From positions 1-18,157 of the forward strand of contig USIU01000008.1 in NCBI GenBank assembly GCA_900554745.1: a stretch of DNA of 18,157 nucleotides, in the 5' to 3' direction. Numbering within the stretch: position 1 is the stretch's first letter; the number at the start of each line of letters is the position of its first letter. Both the position numbers and the translations under genes were made by a program. Under the pieces are notes generated by a model, which was not told the DNA's origin, did no database searches, and saw only the letters and a program-made list of their open reading frames with translations. This DNA is from an uncultured Leuconostoc sp. (GTDB taxonomy: Bacteria; Bacillota; Bacilli; Lactobacillales; Lactobacillaceae). Shown here in pieces: positions 1 to 7,184 of this stretch.

Positions 1-2
1 TA

Positions 3-791
3 CAAAAAATTGCGCAATTGCTGTCGGATTTTGAAGGTCAGACTGCAATTGTTTTGTCACTCGATGGTAATGTTTTATTGTCGTTACGGCCAAATTTTTC
101 TTTTCCATCTGCTAGTTTAATAAAGTTACTGATTTCAGATTATATTATGACTGAAAAGCCAGAAACTTTAGCTAACAAAGTATCGCTAATCAATCCAGAT
201 TTTGGGTTGGCTGAGGATGATGTTTGGTGGACGAAACGAAAGCTAACGCATTTTGGAGCAGGCATTTTAGACGTTTTGTCGGCCAATAATCAGACCATCA
301 CAGTGGCGCAATTGCAAACGCTAATGTTGACGATTTCTGATAATTGGGCCGCAAATGCGTTGATACGTTACTTTGGTATGGCAGAAATCAATTACTTTGC
401 AAGCGCACGTTATACAAACACTCACTTGCGTCGCCAATTCATGGCACAAACCAAGCTAGATAATGAAACAACAGCCTCTGACAGTTTATCAATGTTAAAA
501 AATGTTCTGGAACATTCGGCTACCAACTATTTATTGACGCGTCAGCAATCGCAATATAAGTTGCCTGGGACGTTTATTGAAAACACCTCAGCGCCATTTC
601 AAGAATTAACCATTTTCAATAAGACTGGTGAAGGTGCAACAGTTGATCATGATGCTATGAGTATCGTATTTGATAATCACCAATTAGATGTTGCGCTGTT
701 AACCAAAACAAGCGCTAGTCACAGATTTCAGCGATTGGCGCTGTTTAACAATATAAGTCATGTTTTGTGGGATGAAATAGTTTTGTTTTAG
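3..791 (+). CDS. Class A beta-lactamase-fold serine hydrolase, 5' truncated by window edge
   Basis: The reading frame is open from base 3, so the real start lies left of the window; the TTG at 18 is only an internal candidate. Numbering from that TTG, the active-site SxxK is S33-L-I-K36, the SDN triad is residues 107-109 and KTG is residues 202-204. These three motifs in this order and spacing define the class A beta-lactamase / penicillin-binding fold (Beta-lactamase2-type family). Between SDN and KTG the usual omega-loop glutamate motif (ExxxN) is not visible; instead there is DNETTASD near 148-155, a form common in beta-lactamase-like hydrolases of Gram-positives that are not proven antibiotic resistance enzymes. 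The role is therefore probably cell-wall related or unknown. The N-terminal signal or anchor region cannot be judged because it is outside the window. The family call is firm, the substrate is not. Confidence 0.8.
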   Translation, partial: QKIAQLLSDFEGQTAIVLSLDGNVLLSLRPNFSFPSASLIKLLISDYIMTEKPETLANKVSLINPDFGLAEDDVWWTKRKLTHFGAGILDVLSANNQTITVAQLQTLMLTISDNWAANALIRYFGMAEINYFASARYTNTHLRRQFMAQTKLDNETTASDSLSMLKNVLEHSATNYLLTRQQSQYKLPGTFIENTSAPFQELTIFNKTGEGATVDHDAMSIVFDNHQLDVALLTKTSASHRFQRLALFNNISHVLWDEIVLF

Positions 792-802
792 AAAAAATAA
801 CT

Positions 803-826
803 TGAACTGAACCCCAAAAATTGGAG
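803..826. mobile_element. Possible remnant of an IS3-family terminal inverted repeat
   Basis: The 24 bases start TGAACTGAACCCCAAAAA and go on with TTGGA. This resembles the terminal inverted repeats of IS150-type IS3-family elements, which commonly read TG(A/T)ACTG, then a C run, then AAAA and TTGGA. No transposase reading frame and no second end is visible nearby, so at most this is a solo end or decayed fragment. Resemblance is from memory of the family, not from a search. Confidence 0.3.
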
Positions 827-891
827 CGAAGTTTAAGCGGTTAACTGGTCGAAAAGATATCTTAATGAACTCATATGAAAAAATAGGCAAA

Positions 892-926
892 TAAAAACCC
901 CTATAACCTTGGACGGTCAAGGGGCA
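892..926 (-). terminator. Rho-independent terminator of the pncB-nadE operon
   Basis: Read on the minus strand, CCCC at 924-921 pairs with GGGG near 901-898, with an inner CCTTG/CAAGG pairing, followed directly by TTTTT. It lies about 40 bases past the stop of the last gene of the minus-strand operon. The stem is interrupted, so strength is uncertain. Confidence 0.55.
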
Positions 927-964
927 TTGTGATACAAAGATTGATGTCTCGCGTAGTGAGGTTG

Positions 965-1654
965 TTATAATTGATTAATATACAAACTGTTAATCCAACC
1001 GTGATGAGCCAGTTCGTACCAGATAATGCCGTTGTCGTGGTGCTGTTCGTTAATGATAGCAACAAAGTCACCATCAGCAACACTGCCGATTGGTAAACCG
1101 TAGGGTTCGGCAAAAACTTCAGTCGCTTGATTTGGCAAGAAATTGACAATGGCATTGGGCTGGTCGTTCGCTACGGCATGGGCCTGAATGTAGTGAATAT
1201 TTTCGGCATTTGGCGCCGTGTCTGAAAGCACCATGAGATGCGCTTCGTACCGTAGCCAAGCATGATCACCAATCTGGTACCAGAATTGGCCGTTGGCCGT
1301 GATGACACGGAGTGGCGTTGCCCAAAAACTGCCAACCGGAATATTGGCGCTCACAGCTGCCTGATCATCAGGCGCTTCATAGGCCAACATATCAGCTTGC
1401 ACGGCAATATACATGGTGATACGGTGGGCCTCCCGCCATTGACTTGGCCGGAAATAGAGATGCAAGGCTTGCGGTAAATTACCAAAAATACTGTCGAGAT
1501 CCCCAGAGGCATCGACGTAAGTGTAGTTAGTAATTTCAGGGACTGTGACGCTATAAGGCTCACCAACGCCACCATCTAGACGAGTTGGGGGCATGAGTGT
1601 TGCTTGTGTGGCAATGTCCTCGTAATAAACCCAAACGGGTGATTCATTTGTCAT
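965..1654 (-). CDS. MucBP-domain protein with two SH3-like modules, no signal peptide
   Basis: 229 residues. Residues about 7-68 fit the MucBP repeat pattern (VYYED near the start, VGEPYSVTVPEITNYTYV in the middle, ending LHLYFRP). Residues about 79-143 and 153-229 look like two SH3-like beta modules; both have a W-Y core (FWYQIGDHAWL; IIWYELAHHGWI). MucBP and bacterial SH3 modules usually belong to exported, wall-bound proteins, but here the N-terminus is acidic and polar (MTNESPVWVYYED), with no signal peptide, no membrane segment and no LPxTG motif. The start is well supported by AAGGAGG placed ideally before the ATG on the minus strand. The gene is 27 bases after nadE and ends the operon just before a terminator, so it is co-transcribed with NAD genes. 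Function is unknown; a cytoplasmic or non-classically exported role is inference. Confidence 0.8.
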   Translation of the reverse strand: MTNESPVWVYYEDIATQATLMPPTRLDGGVGEPYSVTVPEITNYTYVDASGDLDSIFGNLPQALHLYFRPSQWREAHRITMYIAVQADMLAYEAPDDQAAVSANIPVGSFWATPLRVITANGQFWYQIGDHAWLRYEAHLMVLSDTAPNAENIHYIQAHAVANDQPNAIVNFLPNQATEVFAEPYGLPIGSVADGDFVAIINEQHHDNGIIWYELAHHGWINSLYINQL

Positions 1655-1681
1655 TATTTAACCCTCCTTGTTGTATGGTGT

Positions 1682-2506
1682 TTAGTAGAACCACGTGTCA
1701 TAAATTGTGACGGGTTCGTGGCGTTTATGCGCACTGGCCAAATATAAGGCTTCAATTTTTTCAGCGAGTGCAGTGGGGACGGTTTGGCCTTCGAGATAGT
1801 CATCAATGACATCATAAGAAACGCCGAGGGCGACTTCATCGGGTAACTGTGGGCGATCATCTTCCAAATCAGCCGTTGGCACTTTTTCATAAAGGGCTGC
1901 GGGGGCCGCTAACGCTTGTAACATCGCGCGACCTTGTCGTTTATTCAAACGCCAAAGGGGATTGATATCAGTGCCACCATCACCGTACTTAGTAAAGAAA
2001 CCAGCAAAAGCTTCGGCCGCATGATCTGTCCCAATGACCACGCCTTGATATTCGCGGGCAACTGCATATTGGGCAATCATCCGCATTTTAGGCTTGATTG
2101 ACCCGCGGCTCATGTCATCGACCACTAAACCGCTCTCACGCAGTGCCACAGTCATGGCATCGGTTGCCGTTTTGATATTAGTCGTGATGACGCGATCAGC
2201 ACCAATAAAGGCTAACGCTGTTAAGGCATCTGGCTCATCTAATTGCTGGCCATAAGGTTGTCTAACCGCAATGAGTTGATAAGTTTGACCGGTTTCTTCA
2301 GCCAGTTCTTGGGTTGCCAGACGCGCGAGTTTACCAGCAAGGGTCGAATCTTGGCCACCAGAAACGGCAATCACATAGCTCGTATATTGTGGATTTTGTA
2401 ACAAATAATTTTTTAAAAAATCAACGGACCGGCGCACTTCAAGCGCAGGGTCAATGGTGGGTTGAACGTGTAAATCGGCAATAATTTTGGCTTGTAAGGG
2501 ACGCAT
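1682..2506 (-). CDS. nadE: Ammonia-dependent NAD synthetase
   Basis: 274 residues, the usual size of the short, ammonia-dependent NadE; there is no fused glutaminase domain. It catalyses the last step of NAD synthesis: nicotinate adenine dinucleotide + ATP + NH3 to NAD. The N-type ATP pyrophosphatase loop SGGQDS is at residues 49-54, followed by the typical region GTDHAAEAFAGFFTKYGDGG and, near the end, HKRHEP. A longer reading frame exists up to 2542, but the start at 2506 is chosen because AGGAGA sits 7 bases before it and because the longer version would overlap pncB in another frame. The pncB stop and this ATG are separated by one base, so the two are translationally coupled: PncB makes nicotinate mononucleotide, and NadE finishes the route after adenylylation by NadD (not in the window). 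Confidence 0.95.
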   Translation of the reverse strand: MRPLQAKIIADLHVQPTIDPALEVRRSVDFLKNYLLQNPQYTSYVIAVSGGQDSTLAGKLARLATQELAEETGQTYQLIAVRQPYGQQLDEPDALTALAFIGADRVITTNIKTATDAMTVALRESGLVVDDMSRGSIKPKMRMIAQYAVAREYQGVVIGTDHAAEAFAGFFTKYGDGGTDINPLWRLNKRQGRAMLQALAAPAALYEKVPTADLEDDRPQLPDEVALGVSYDVIDDYLEGQTVPTALAEKIEALYLASAHKRHEPVTIYDTWFY

Positions 2507-2507
2507 A

Positions 2508-3857
2508 TTACTTCTCCTGGAGATTGTGCTGAACCGCATCAATGGCGGCGTTTTTGGCCGCAGTAAGTGCTGGGGATAGGGTAACGGGATAAGTTGCAGG
2601 TTGGTCTAAACGCTTGAACTGTGGGTCAATTGCTGCCAGACGTTGTTTGGCGTAGGCTTGACTATCAACCAAACTTGGTAGCGTATAAACACGCTGACCA
2701 GCAACAAAAATATCTTGGAGCAGTGGCGTGCCGGCATGTGTTTCGTCCGCAAAAGTTAAGACATCCCCGTCAGGTGTCCGCCAAACTTGCTTTTTACCAG
2801 GCGTCGAAATTTTATCGCGATCATCAGAGAGCTTAATCGTATTTTGACCAGCAATATTCACCATTTTGTAAACTGCGCCTAATGCGGGTTGGTCATAAGC
2901 GGTGATCAGCTTCGTCCCCACACCCCAAACATCAATTTGTGCCCCACGGGCCTTTAACGTAGAAATCGTATACTCATCTAAATCATTCGAGGCATATATT
3001 TTGGCTGATGGGAAACCAGCTTCATCTAGTTGCTGGCGAATCGCTTGAGATAGGGTTACCATGTCGCCAGAATCAATGCGGACGCCTTGGAAGTTAATCC
3101 GGTCGCCAAACTCCTTAGCCACTTTAATGGCATTTGGCACACCAGAGTTGAGGGTGTCAAACGTATCAACCAGAAAGACGACATCACGATGAGTGTTCGC
3201 ATATGCTTTAAAGGCCGTATAGTCATCTTGATAGGCTTGTACTAATGCGTGGGCATGGGTGCCAGCAACTGGTAGGCCAAATAATTTACCAGCGCGTACA
3301 TTGGAAGTGGCGTTAAACCCGCCGATAAACGCTGCGCGGGTACCCCAAAGTGCGGCATCAAGTTCTTGGGCGCGCCGTGTCCCAAATTCCATCAGAGGAT
3401 CTTGACCAGCTGCTGTTCGGACGCGGGCCGCTTTGGTGGCAATCAACGTTTGGAAGTTAATGATATTCAGTAAAGCAGTTTCAAGTAATTGGGCATCGAC
3501 CAAAGGCCCTTCAACTTGCAGTAATGGTTCCTGAGCAAACATCACCTCACCTTCATGCGGTGCGCGAATGGTAGCCGTCAAGCGCCAATCCGCCAGATAA
3601 GTTAGGAAGGCTTCCGAATAAAGCGATAGGCTACGCAAGTAAGCAATATCGCTGGTGGTAAATGTTAGGTTTTCAAGATAAGCAATGGCATGTGCCAGAC
3701 CAGCAAAGAGCACATAACCGTTATTAAACGGCCGGTTTCTAAAATAGGCTTCAAAAACGACGGGTTGTTGTGCAATGCCCGCTTGCCAGTAGGTATAAAT
3801 CATGTTGATCTGATACAGATCGGTATGTAAAGTCAGTGAATCGTCTGGATAAATCAT
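2508..3857 (-). CDS. pncB: Nicotinate phosphoribosyltransferase
   Basis: 449 residues, normal for the family. It makes nicotinate mononucleotide from nicotinate and PRPP, with ATP hydrolysis, in the Preiss-Handler salvage route in the cytoplasm. Visible signatures are LHTDLYQINM at the N-terminus, FGTRRA (158-163), GTHAHALV with the candidate phospho-accepting histidine (199-206), LVDTFDT (229-235) and the phosphoribosyl-binding GVRIDSGD (258-265). The frame opens at 3887, but the start at 3857 is preferred: AAAGGAA lies 6 bases upstream and the family alignment begins there. It is first gene of the operon pncB-nadE-MucBP gene and is transcribed divergently from tsaE. Presence of pncB and nadE without de novo genes in the window suggests dependence on vitamin B3, which is inference. 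Confidence 0.95.
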   Translation of the reverse strand: MIYPDDSLTLHTDLYQINMIYTYWQAGIAQQPVVFEAYFRNRPFNNGYVLFAGLAHAIAYLENLTFTTSDIAYLRSLSLYSEAFLTYLADWRLTATIRAPHEGEVMFAQEPLLQVEGPLVDAQLLETALLNIINFQTLIATKAARVRTAAGQDPLMEFGTRRAQELDAALWGTRAAFIGGFNATSNVRAGKLFGLPVAGTHAHALVQAYQDDYTAFKAYANTHRDVVFLVDTFDTLNSGVPNAIKVAKEFGDRINFQGVRIDSGDMVTLSQAIRQQLDEAGFPSAKIYASNDLDEYTISTLKARGAQIDVWGVGTKLITAYDQPALGAVYKMVNIAGQNTIKLSDDRDKISTPGKKQVWRTPDGDVLTFADETHAGTPLLQDIFVAGQRVYTLPSLVDSQAYAKQRLAAIDPQFKRLDQPATYPVTLSPALTAAKNAAIDAVQHNLQEK

Positions 3858-3885
3858 GGTGATTTCCTTTAAAATTATTAAACCC

Positions 3886-3896
3886 ATTATAGCAAA
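3886..3896 (-). promoter_or_regulatory. Extended -10 promoter for pncB-nadE
   Basis: On the minus strand TGC is followed by TATAAT (the -10 hexamer is at 3891-3886). No good -35 is seen at 16-18 bases, which fits an extended -10 promoter. The expected start of transcription leaves a leader of roughly 20 bases that contains the AAAGGAA ribosome site. Confidence 0.6.
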
Positions 3897-3939
3897 AAAA
3901 CAGGGGGCTTATCGTAGAAAAAATATCTCGTAAAAGCCG

Positions 3940-3948
3940 TGATATAAT
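3940..3948 (+). promoter_or_regulatory. Extended -10 promoter abutting the tsaE start codon
   Basis: TGA followed by a perfect TATAAT (3943-3948). Only six bases (3949-3954) separate the hexamer from the ATG at 3955, so transcription is expected to begin at or next to the A of ATG. No convincing -35 is visible and no Shine-Dalgarno site lies between. Confidence 0.65.
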
Positions 3949-3954
3949 AGAAAC

Positions 3955-4404
3955 ATGACAGAAATTTTGACACACAATGCAACCGAAACCCAACAGTTTG
4001 CCGCACGGTTAGCCAAACTCGCTTATCCTGGTTTAGTGATCACGCTGCAGGGTGATCTAGGGGCCGGTAAAACGACTTTTACGCAAGGATTTGCGCGTGA
4101 ACTTGGCGTGCGTGCACGGGTGAAAAGCCCGACATTTAATATTATGAACACGTATGCGGCCCATGATTTTCCAATTTATCATTTTGATGCTTATCGCTTG
4201 GAAGAAACAGGGGCGCAAGACCAAGGGTTTGAAGATTATGTCGGCACTGATGGAGTGACCCTGATTGAGTGGCCACAATTTATGGCTGATTTACTCCCAA
4301 ATGATCGGCTGGTGCTGAACTTTTTGCGTGGCGATAACGATGATGTGCGGACGATTCAAATTCAAGGGTTCGGCACAGCGGAAAAGATTGAGGCACAACT
4401 ATGA
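3955..4404 (+). CDS. tsaE: tRNA t6A modification ATPase TsaE
   Basis: 149 residues, normal for TsaE (YdiB/YjeE). With TsaB and TsaD it completes threonylcarbamoyl transfer to A37 of ANN-decoding tRNAs, acting as the ATPase that resets the complex. The Walker A loop is GDLGAGKT (33-40), the switch region SPTF is at 58-61, HFDAYRL at 76-82 and EWP at 105-107, all in family order. The ATG at 3955 fits the family N-terminus (MTEILTHNATET...), and no upstream in-frame start is plausible because the promoter -10 lies directly before it; this makes a leaderless mRNA likely. The stop overlaps the start of the GNAT gene by four bases (ATGA). tsaB and tsaD are not in the window. Confidence 0.95.
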   Translation: MTEILTHNATETQQFAARLAKLAYPGLVITLQGDLGAGKTTFTQGFARELGVRARVKSPTFNIMNTYAAHDFPIYHFDAYRLEETGAQDQGFEDYVGTDGVTLIEWPQFMADLLPNDRLVLNFLRGDNDDVRTIQIQGFGTAEKIEAQL

Positions 4405-4892
4405 CATTTGATTTGACCCAACCGATTGGTTTTGAACTAGCGGAGGCCAGCTTAGCACGAGCGGCGGAATGGCAGGCTCTCATTCAGGAGTTGATGACGG
4501 AAACGGATATGTTTTTGGTGACGAGTGTTCGTGATGGGGATGTCATCCCAGAAGTCAGTGACGGGCCGGCAATTACGTTGTTACTCATGGCTGAGCAAGG
4601 GGAGCTAAGTTTGCCAGTGGGCATTGGCTCAATTGAAAACGGTGAAGTTGGCATGGCAATTTTGCAACAATTTCACGGGGCGGGGCTTGGTCAAAGCCTG
4701 TTAGCAGCCTTACTCGATTGGGCCGAACACGTTGGTTTAGAACAGGTCTGGTTAGATGTGCAACAGGATAATTACCCTGCTCAACATATTTATCAAAAGT
4801 TTGGGTTTCAAGTTGTTGATCAACCAGTCGCTATCGTGTTACCCAATGGGCGCGCAACACAATTACAACGGATGGTTAAGGACTTGGCTTAA
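4401..4892 (+). CDS. GNAT-family N-acetyltransferase
   Basis: 163 residues. The acetyl-CoA pyrophosphate-binding motif A is seen as QFHGAGLGQSLL (Q90, G93, G95, G97), and motif B as DVQQDNYPAQHIYQKFGF (about 119-136), with N124 and Y131 in the usual positions. The first 60 residues match the N-terminal half of single-domain GNAT enzymes that act on small molecules or N-termini. The start overlaps the tsaE stop, so the two are coupled. In many bacteria a RimI-type acetyltransferase sits with t6A genes, but this sequence does not carry obvious RimI hallmarks and I do not assign it. The acceptor substrate is unknown. Confidence 0.85.
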   Translation: MTFDLTQPIGFELAEASLARAAEWQALIQELMTETDMFLVTSVRDGDVIPEVSDGPAITLLLMAEQGELSLPVGIGSIENGEVGMAILQQFHGAGLGQSLLAALLDWAEHVGLEQVWLDVQQDNYPAQHIYQKFGFQVVDQPVAIVLPNGRATQLQRMVKDLA

Positions 4893-4905
4893 ATAGGAGG
4901 ATATG

Positions 4906-5439
4906 ATGAATTTTGTTGCAATGGATTTTGAAACAGCGAATCATGAAAAACACTCTGCCGTATCGATGGCCCTTGCCGTGGTGCGACAAAATGAAGTCGT
5001 GGATGAGTTTTATAGTTTAATTCAACCAGAGACGTATTTTAGTGCGCGTAATACCGCCATTCACGGCATTCAGAAACAAGATGTCGCACAGGCCCCAAAG
5101 TTTCCAGAAATTTGGGCGCAGGTAGCGCCACTATTCACCGAAGACAAGCTGGTTGTGGCGCACAACGCATCATTTGATCACGGCGTGTTGCAAGGCACGT
5201 TGGCTTATTACGGGATTGAAGCACCGCACTATATGCTGTTAGACACGGTGCGTAGCAGTCGGCAACTCTTCCCACACTTCCGTAACCATAAGCTCAATAC
5301 GGTGGCTGAGAATCTGGGGATTACCTTAGATCATCACCATAATGCGCTAGATGATGCTGTCGCAGCAGCACAAATTTTAATTTATCAAGACCAACATTTT
5401 GGTACAGAAAGGCTCAAACCTTTTGTGAAAAATAAATGA
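4906..5439 (+). CDS. DnaQ-like DEDDh 3'-5' exonuclease
   Basis: 177 residues. Exo I is MDFETAN with D7 and E9; Exo II is HNASFDHGVL with D91; Exo III is HHHNALDDA with H145 and D150. This is the complete metal-binding set of the DEDDh class (as in the proofreading subunit of DNA polymerase III and related stand-alone exonucleases). No polymerase or helicase domain is attached, so it is a stand-alone exonuclease probably for DNA repair or RNA trimming. Two ATGs stand in tandem at 4903 and 4906; the second is chosen because AGGAGG (4895-4900) is then 5 bases away rather than 2. It is the last gene of the tsaE operon. Its TGA stop is already part of the terminator stem. Confidence 0.88.
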   Translation: MNFVAMDFETANHEKHSAVSMALAVVRQNEVVDEFYSLIQPETYFSARNTAIHGIQKQDVAQAPKFPEIWAQVAPLFTEDKLVVAHNASFDHGVLQGTLAYYGIEAPHYMLLDTVRSSRQLFPHFRNHKLNTVAENLGITLDHHHNALDDAVAAAQILIYQDQHFGTERLKPFVKNK

Positions 5440-5466
5440 CCTCACCAAGCTGGTGAGGTCATTTTA
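5434..5466. terminator. Bidirectional terminator between convergent operons
   Basis: A perfect stem ATGACCTCACCA (5436-5447) with TGGTGAGGTCAT (5451-5462), extended by two A-T pairs, has a three-base loop. A T run follows on the plus strand and a TTTATTTTT run on the minus strand. It serves the exonuclease gene from the left and exoA from the right. Confidence 0.92.
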
Positions 5467-5467
5467 A

Positions 5468-6286
5468 TTAGAAAGCCATTTTGAGTGAAATAGGGGCGTG
5501 ATCTTGCCGCAGTCCAGTGTCAATCACAGCTGTATCCGTGACTTTATCCGCAATGCGATCACTGACAAGATAGTAGTCGATCCGCCAGCCAGAATTATTG
5601 ATTTTACTGGTTTTACTAATTTGGGCCCACCAAGTATAGATGCCAGGTGTGTCCGGATTTTGGGCTCGCATGGTGTCAGTGAAACCAGCTGCCAAGAGCG
5701 CCGTGAATTTCTCACGTTCTTGATCAGTAAAGCCAGCAGACTTGTGATTGGTTTTGGGATTTTTCAAGTCAATTTCTTCATGTGCGACGTTCATATCGCC
5801 ACTAAAAATGACGGGTTTTTGCGCATCCAGGGATGAAATATAGGCACGGTAAGCATCATCCCAAGCGCCGCGATCAGCCAGGCGTGCTAAGGCAGAGCCT
5901 GAATTTGGGGTATAAACGGTGGAGACAAAGAAGTCGTCAAATTCTAAGGTAATAATCCGACCTTCAAGATCCATCTCACCTGGGGCACCAATGGTTGGAT
6001 ACGTGACGGCAAGCGGTGTCAGGCGGGTTAAAAACATGGTCCCAGAATAACCCGAACGGGCATCACTAGCATTGACATAAATCTGGTAATCCGGGAAAAG
6101 CTCAGCTAAAACGGCCGCTTGCTTTTTAGTGAGTCCAGTGGCTTTTAATTTTGTTTCTTGAATGGCGAAAACGTCAGGTTGTTGGGCGGCGATTTGTTGG
6201 AGCACGTCCCAAGTCATTTCACCACGTGCAGACTTATGTTCAATGGCGGCATTGATTGAATCGATATTCCAAGAGATAAAATGCAT
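5468..6286 (-). CDS. exoA: Exodeoxyribonuclease III / AP endonuclease
   Basis: 272 residues, normal for the ExoIII/APE1 branch of the endonuclease-exonuclease-phosphatase fold. It cleaves DNA 5' of abasic sites in base excision repair and removes blocked 3' ends. Catalytic and metal residues are visible: N7 in SWNID, E44 in IQETKL, Y125 in VYTPNSG, D164 and N166 in SGDMNVAHEEID, D237 in GWRIDYYL and the D262-H263 pair in RQDHAPI. AAAGGA lies about 10 bases before the ATG. It follows nnrD by 21 bases on the same strand and is the last gene before the bidirectional terminator. Confidence 0.95.
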   Translation of the reverse strand: MHFISWNIDSINAAIEHKSARGEMTWDVLQQIAAQQPDVFAIQETKLKATGLTKKQAAVLAELFPDYQIYVNASDARSGYSGTMFLTRLTPLAVTYPTIGAPGEMDLEGRIITLEFDDFFVSTVYTPNSGSALARLADRGAWDDAYRAYISSLDAQKPVIFSGDMNVAHEEIDLKNPKTNHKSAGFTDQEREKFTALLAAGFTDTMRAQNPDTPGIYTWWAQISKTSKINNSGWRIDYYLVSDRIADKVTDTAVIDTGLRQDHAPISLKMAF

Positions 6287-6307
6287 AATGTGGGGATCCT
6301 TTGCGGC

Positions 6308-7132
6308 CTAATTGGCGTATTTTTTCATAAAACGTGGTAAGGCGTCACTAATTGCGGTTGGCCGTGTAATATAGTGTGTCTGTGCGAGTTCATCTGCGAT
6401 AGCAGAGTGAGTGTAAACGGCGGCAAGAACAACATCGGCGAGTGACGCTGCAAAAAATTGTGCCGCAAAACCGGCAATAATACCAGCCAGGGTATCACCC
6501 ATGCCACCCACTGCTTGATGTGGCCCGCCAATGGTCAGTTCGTAAATATCTGTTGCGGTATAGATTTGGGTATGGAATTGTTTTAACACCAAAATTGGCC
6601 GCACATTAAACTTACCACAAGCCAACACGTTAAAGGCTTCAAAAGCTTGTTGCGGGATTGAGACTCCACTGAGACGTTGCCATTCCATCTGGTGTGGGGT
6701 AATGACTAATTGCGATTTTGGCCAAGGCAAGCGATGCTGCGCGACGAGTGTGAGTGCAGAACCGTCCACAATTAAGATGTGTTTTGGATAAATTGCTGCA
6801 AACGTCGCTTGTAAAATATCAAAGCGATCACCCAATCCGGACCCAATTAAAATGACATCATGTTGTTGAATCATGGCCGTTAAGTCGGTGTTGAAATCCA
6901 CCACCATGGCCTCAGGTAGTTGGCTGTGAATGGCAGTGAAATTAGCTGGATCAGTGGCAACTGTTACCAGGCCCGCGCCAGCATTAACGGCACCTAAGGC
7001 ATTCATGATCACGGCACCACCGTACTGCACAGTGCCGCCGATGATCAGCACGCGACCAAAACTACCTTTATAAGTGTGCGGTGGCCGCTTTTTAATGACT
7101 TGTGTTAAAATTTTTTCCGTTAGTGACTTCAC
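6308..7132 (-). CDS. nnrD: ADP/ATP-dependent (S)-NAD(P)H-hydrate dehydratase
   Basis: 274 residues with a GTG start, supported by GAGG about 9 bases upstream. The product is the stand-alone dehydratase domain (YjeF C-terminal / YXKO ribokinase-like fold), which uses ADP or ATP to turn S-NADHX and S-NADPHX back into NADH and NADPH. Signatures are GRVLIIGGT followed by YGGA (26-40), the buried D123 in IVDGSAL, TPHQME (145-150) and the catalytic GGMGDTLAGI (209-218, D213 as base). The epimerase partner domain (NnrE) is not fused and not in the window. The gene is first of the pair nnrD-exoA and lies 52 bases after the small membrane protein gene, with which it may share a transcript. Confidence 0.93.
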   Translation of the reverse strand: MKSLTEKILTQVIKKRPPHTYKGSFGRVLIIGGTVQYGGAVIMNALGAVNAGAGLVTVATDPANFTAIHSQLPEAMVVDFNTDLTAMIQQHDVILIGSGLGDRFDILQATFAAIYPKHILIVDGSALTLVAQHRLPWPKSQLVITPHQMEWQRLSGVSIPQQAFEAFNVLACGKFNVRPILVLKQFHTQIYTATDIYELTIGGPHQAVGGMGDTLAGIIAGFAAQFFAASLADVVLAAVYTHSAIADELAQTHYITRPTAISDALPRFMKKYAN

Positions 7133-7184
7133 AATTACACCCTCATTGTTTTCATGCTTAATTTAAAAACAGATGAAGGGACCT

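Noticed and set aside
799..884. Minus-strand frame as the tail of an IS3 orfB transposase
   Set aside because: The short frame lacks the conserved SPxxY region expected before the stop, so only the terminal-repeat resemblance is kept, at low confidence.
2507..2542. Longer nadE start
   Set aside because: It would overlap the end of pncB and lacks a ribosome site, while the ATG at 2506 has AGGAGA.
3906..3938. Inverted repeat GGCTT/AAGCC between pncB and tsaE as an operator
   Set aside because: Only five bases pair and the arms are 23 bases apart; this is within chance expectation.
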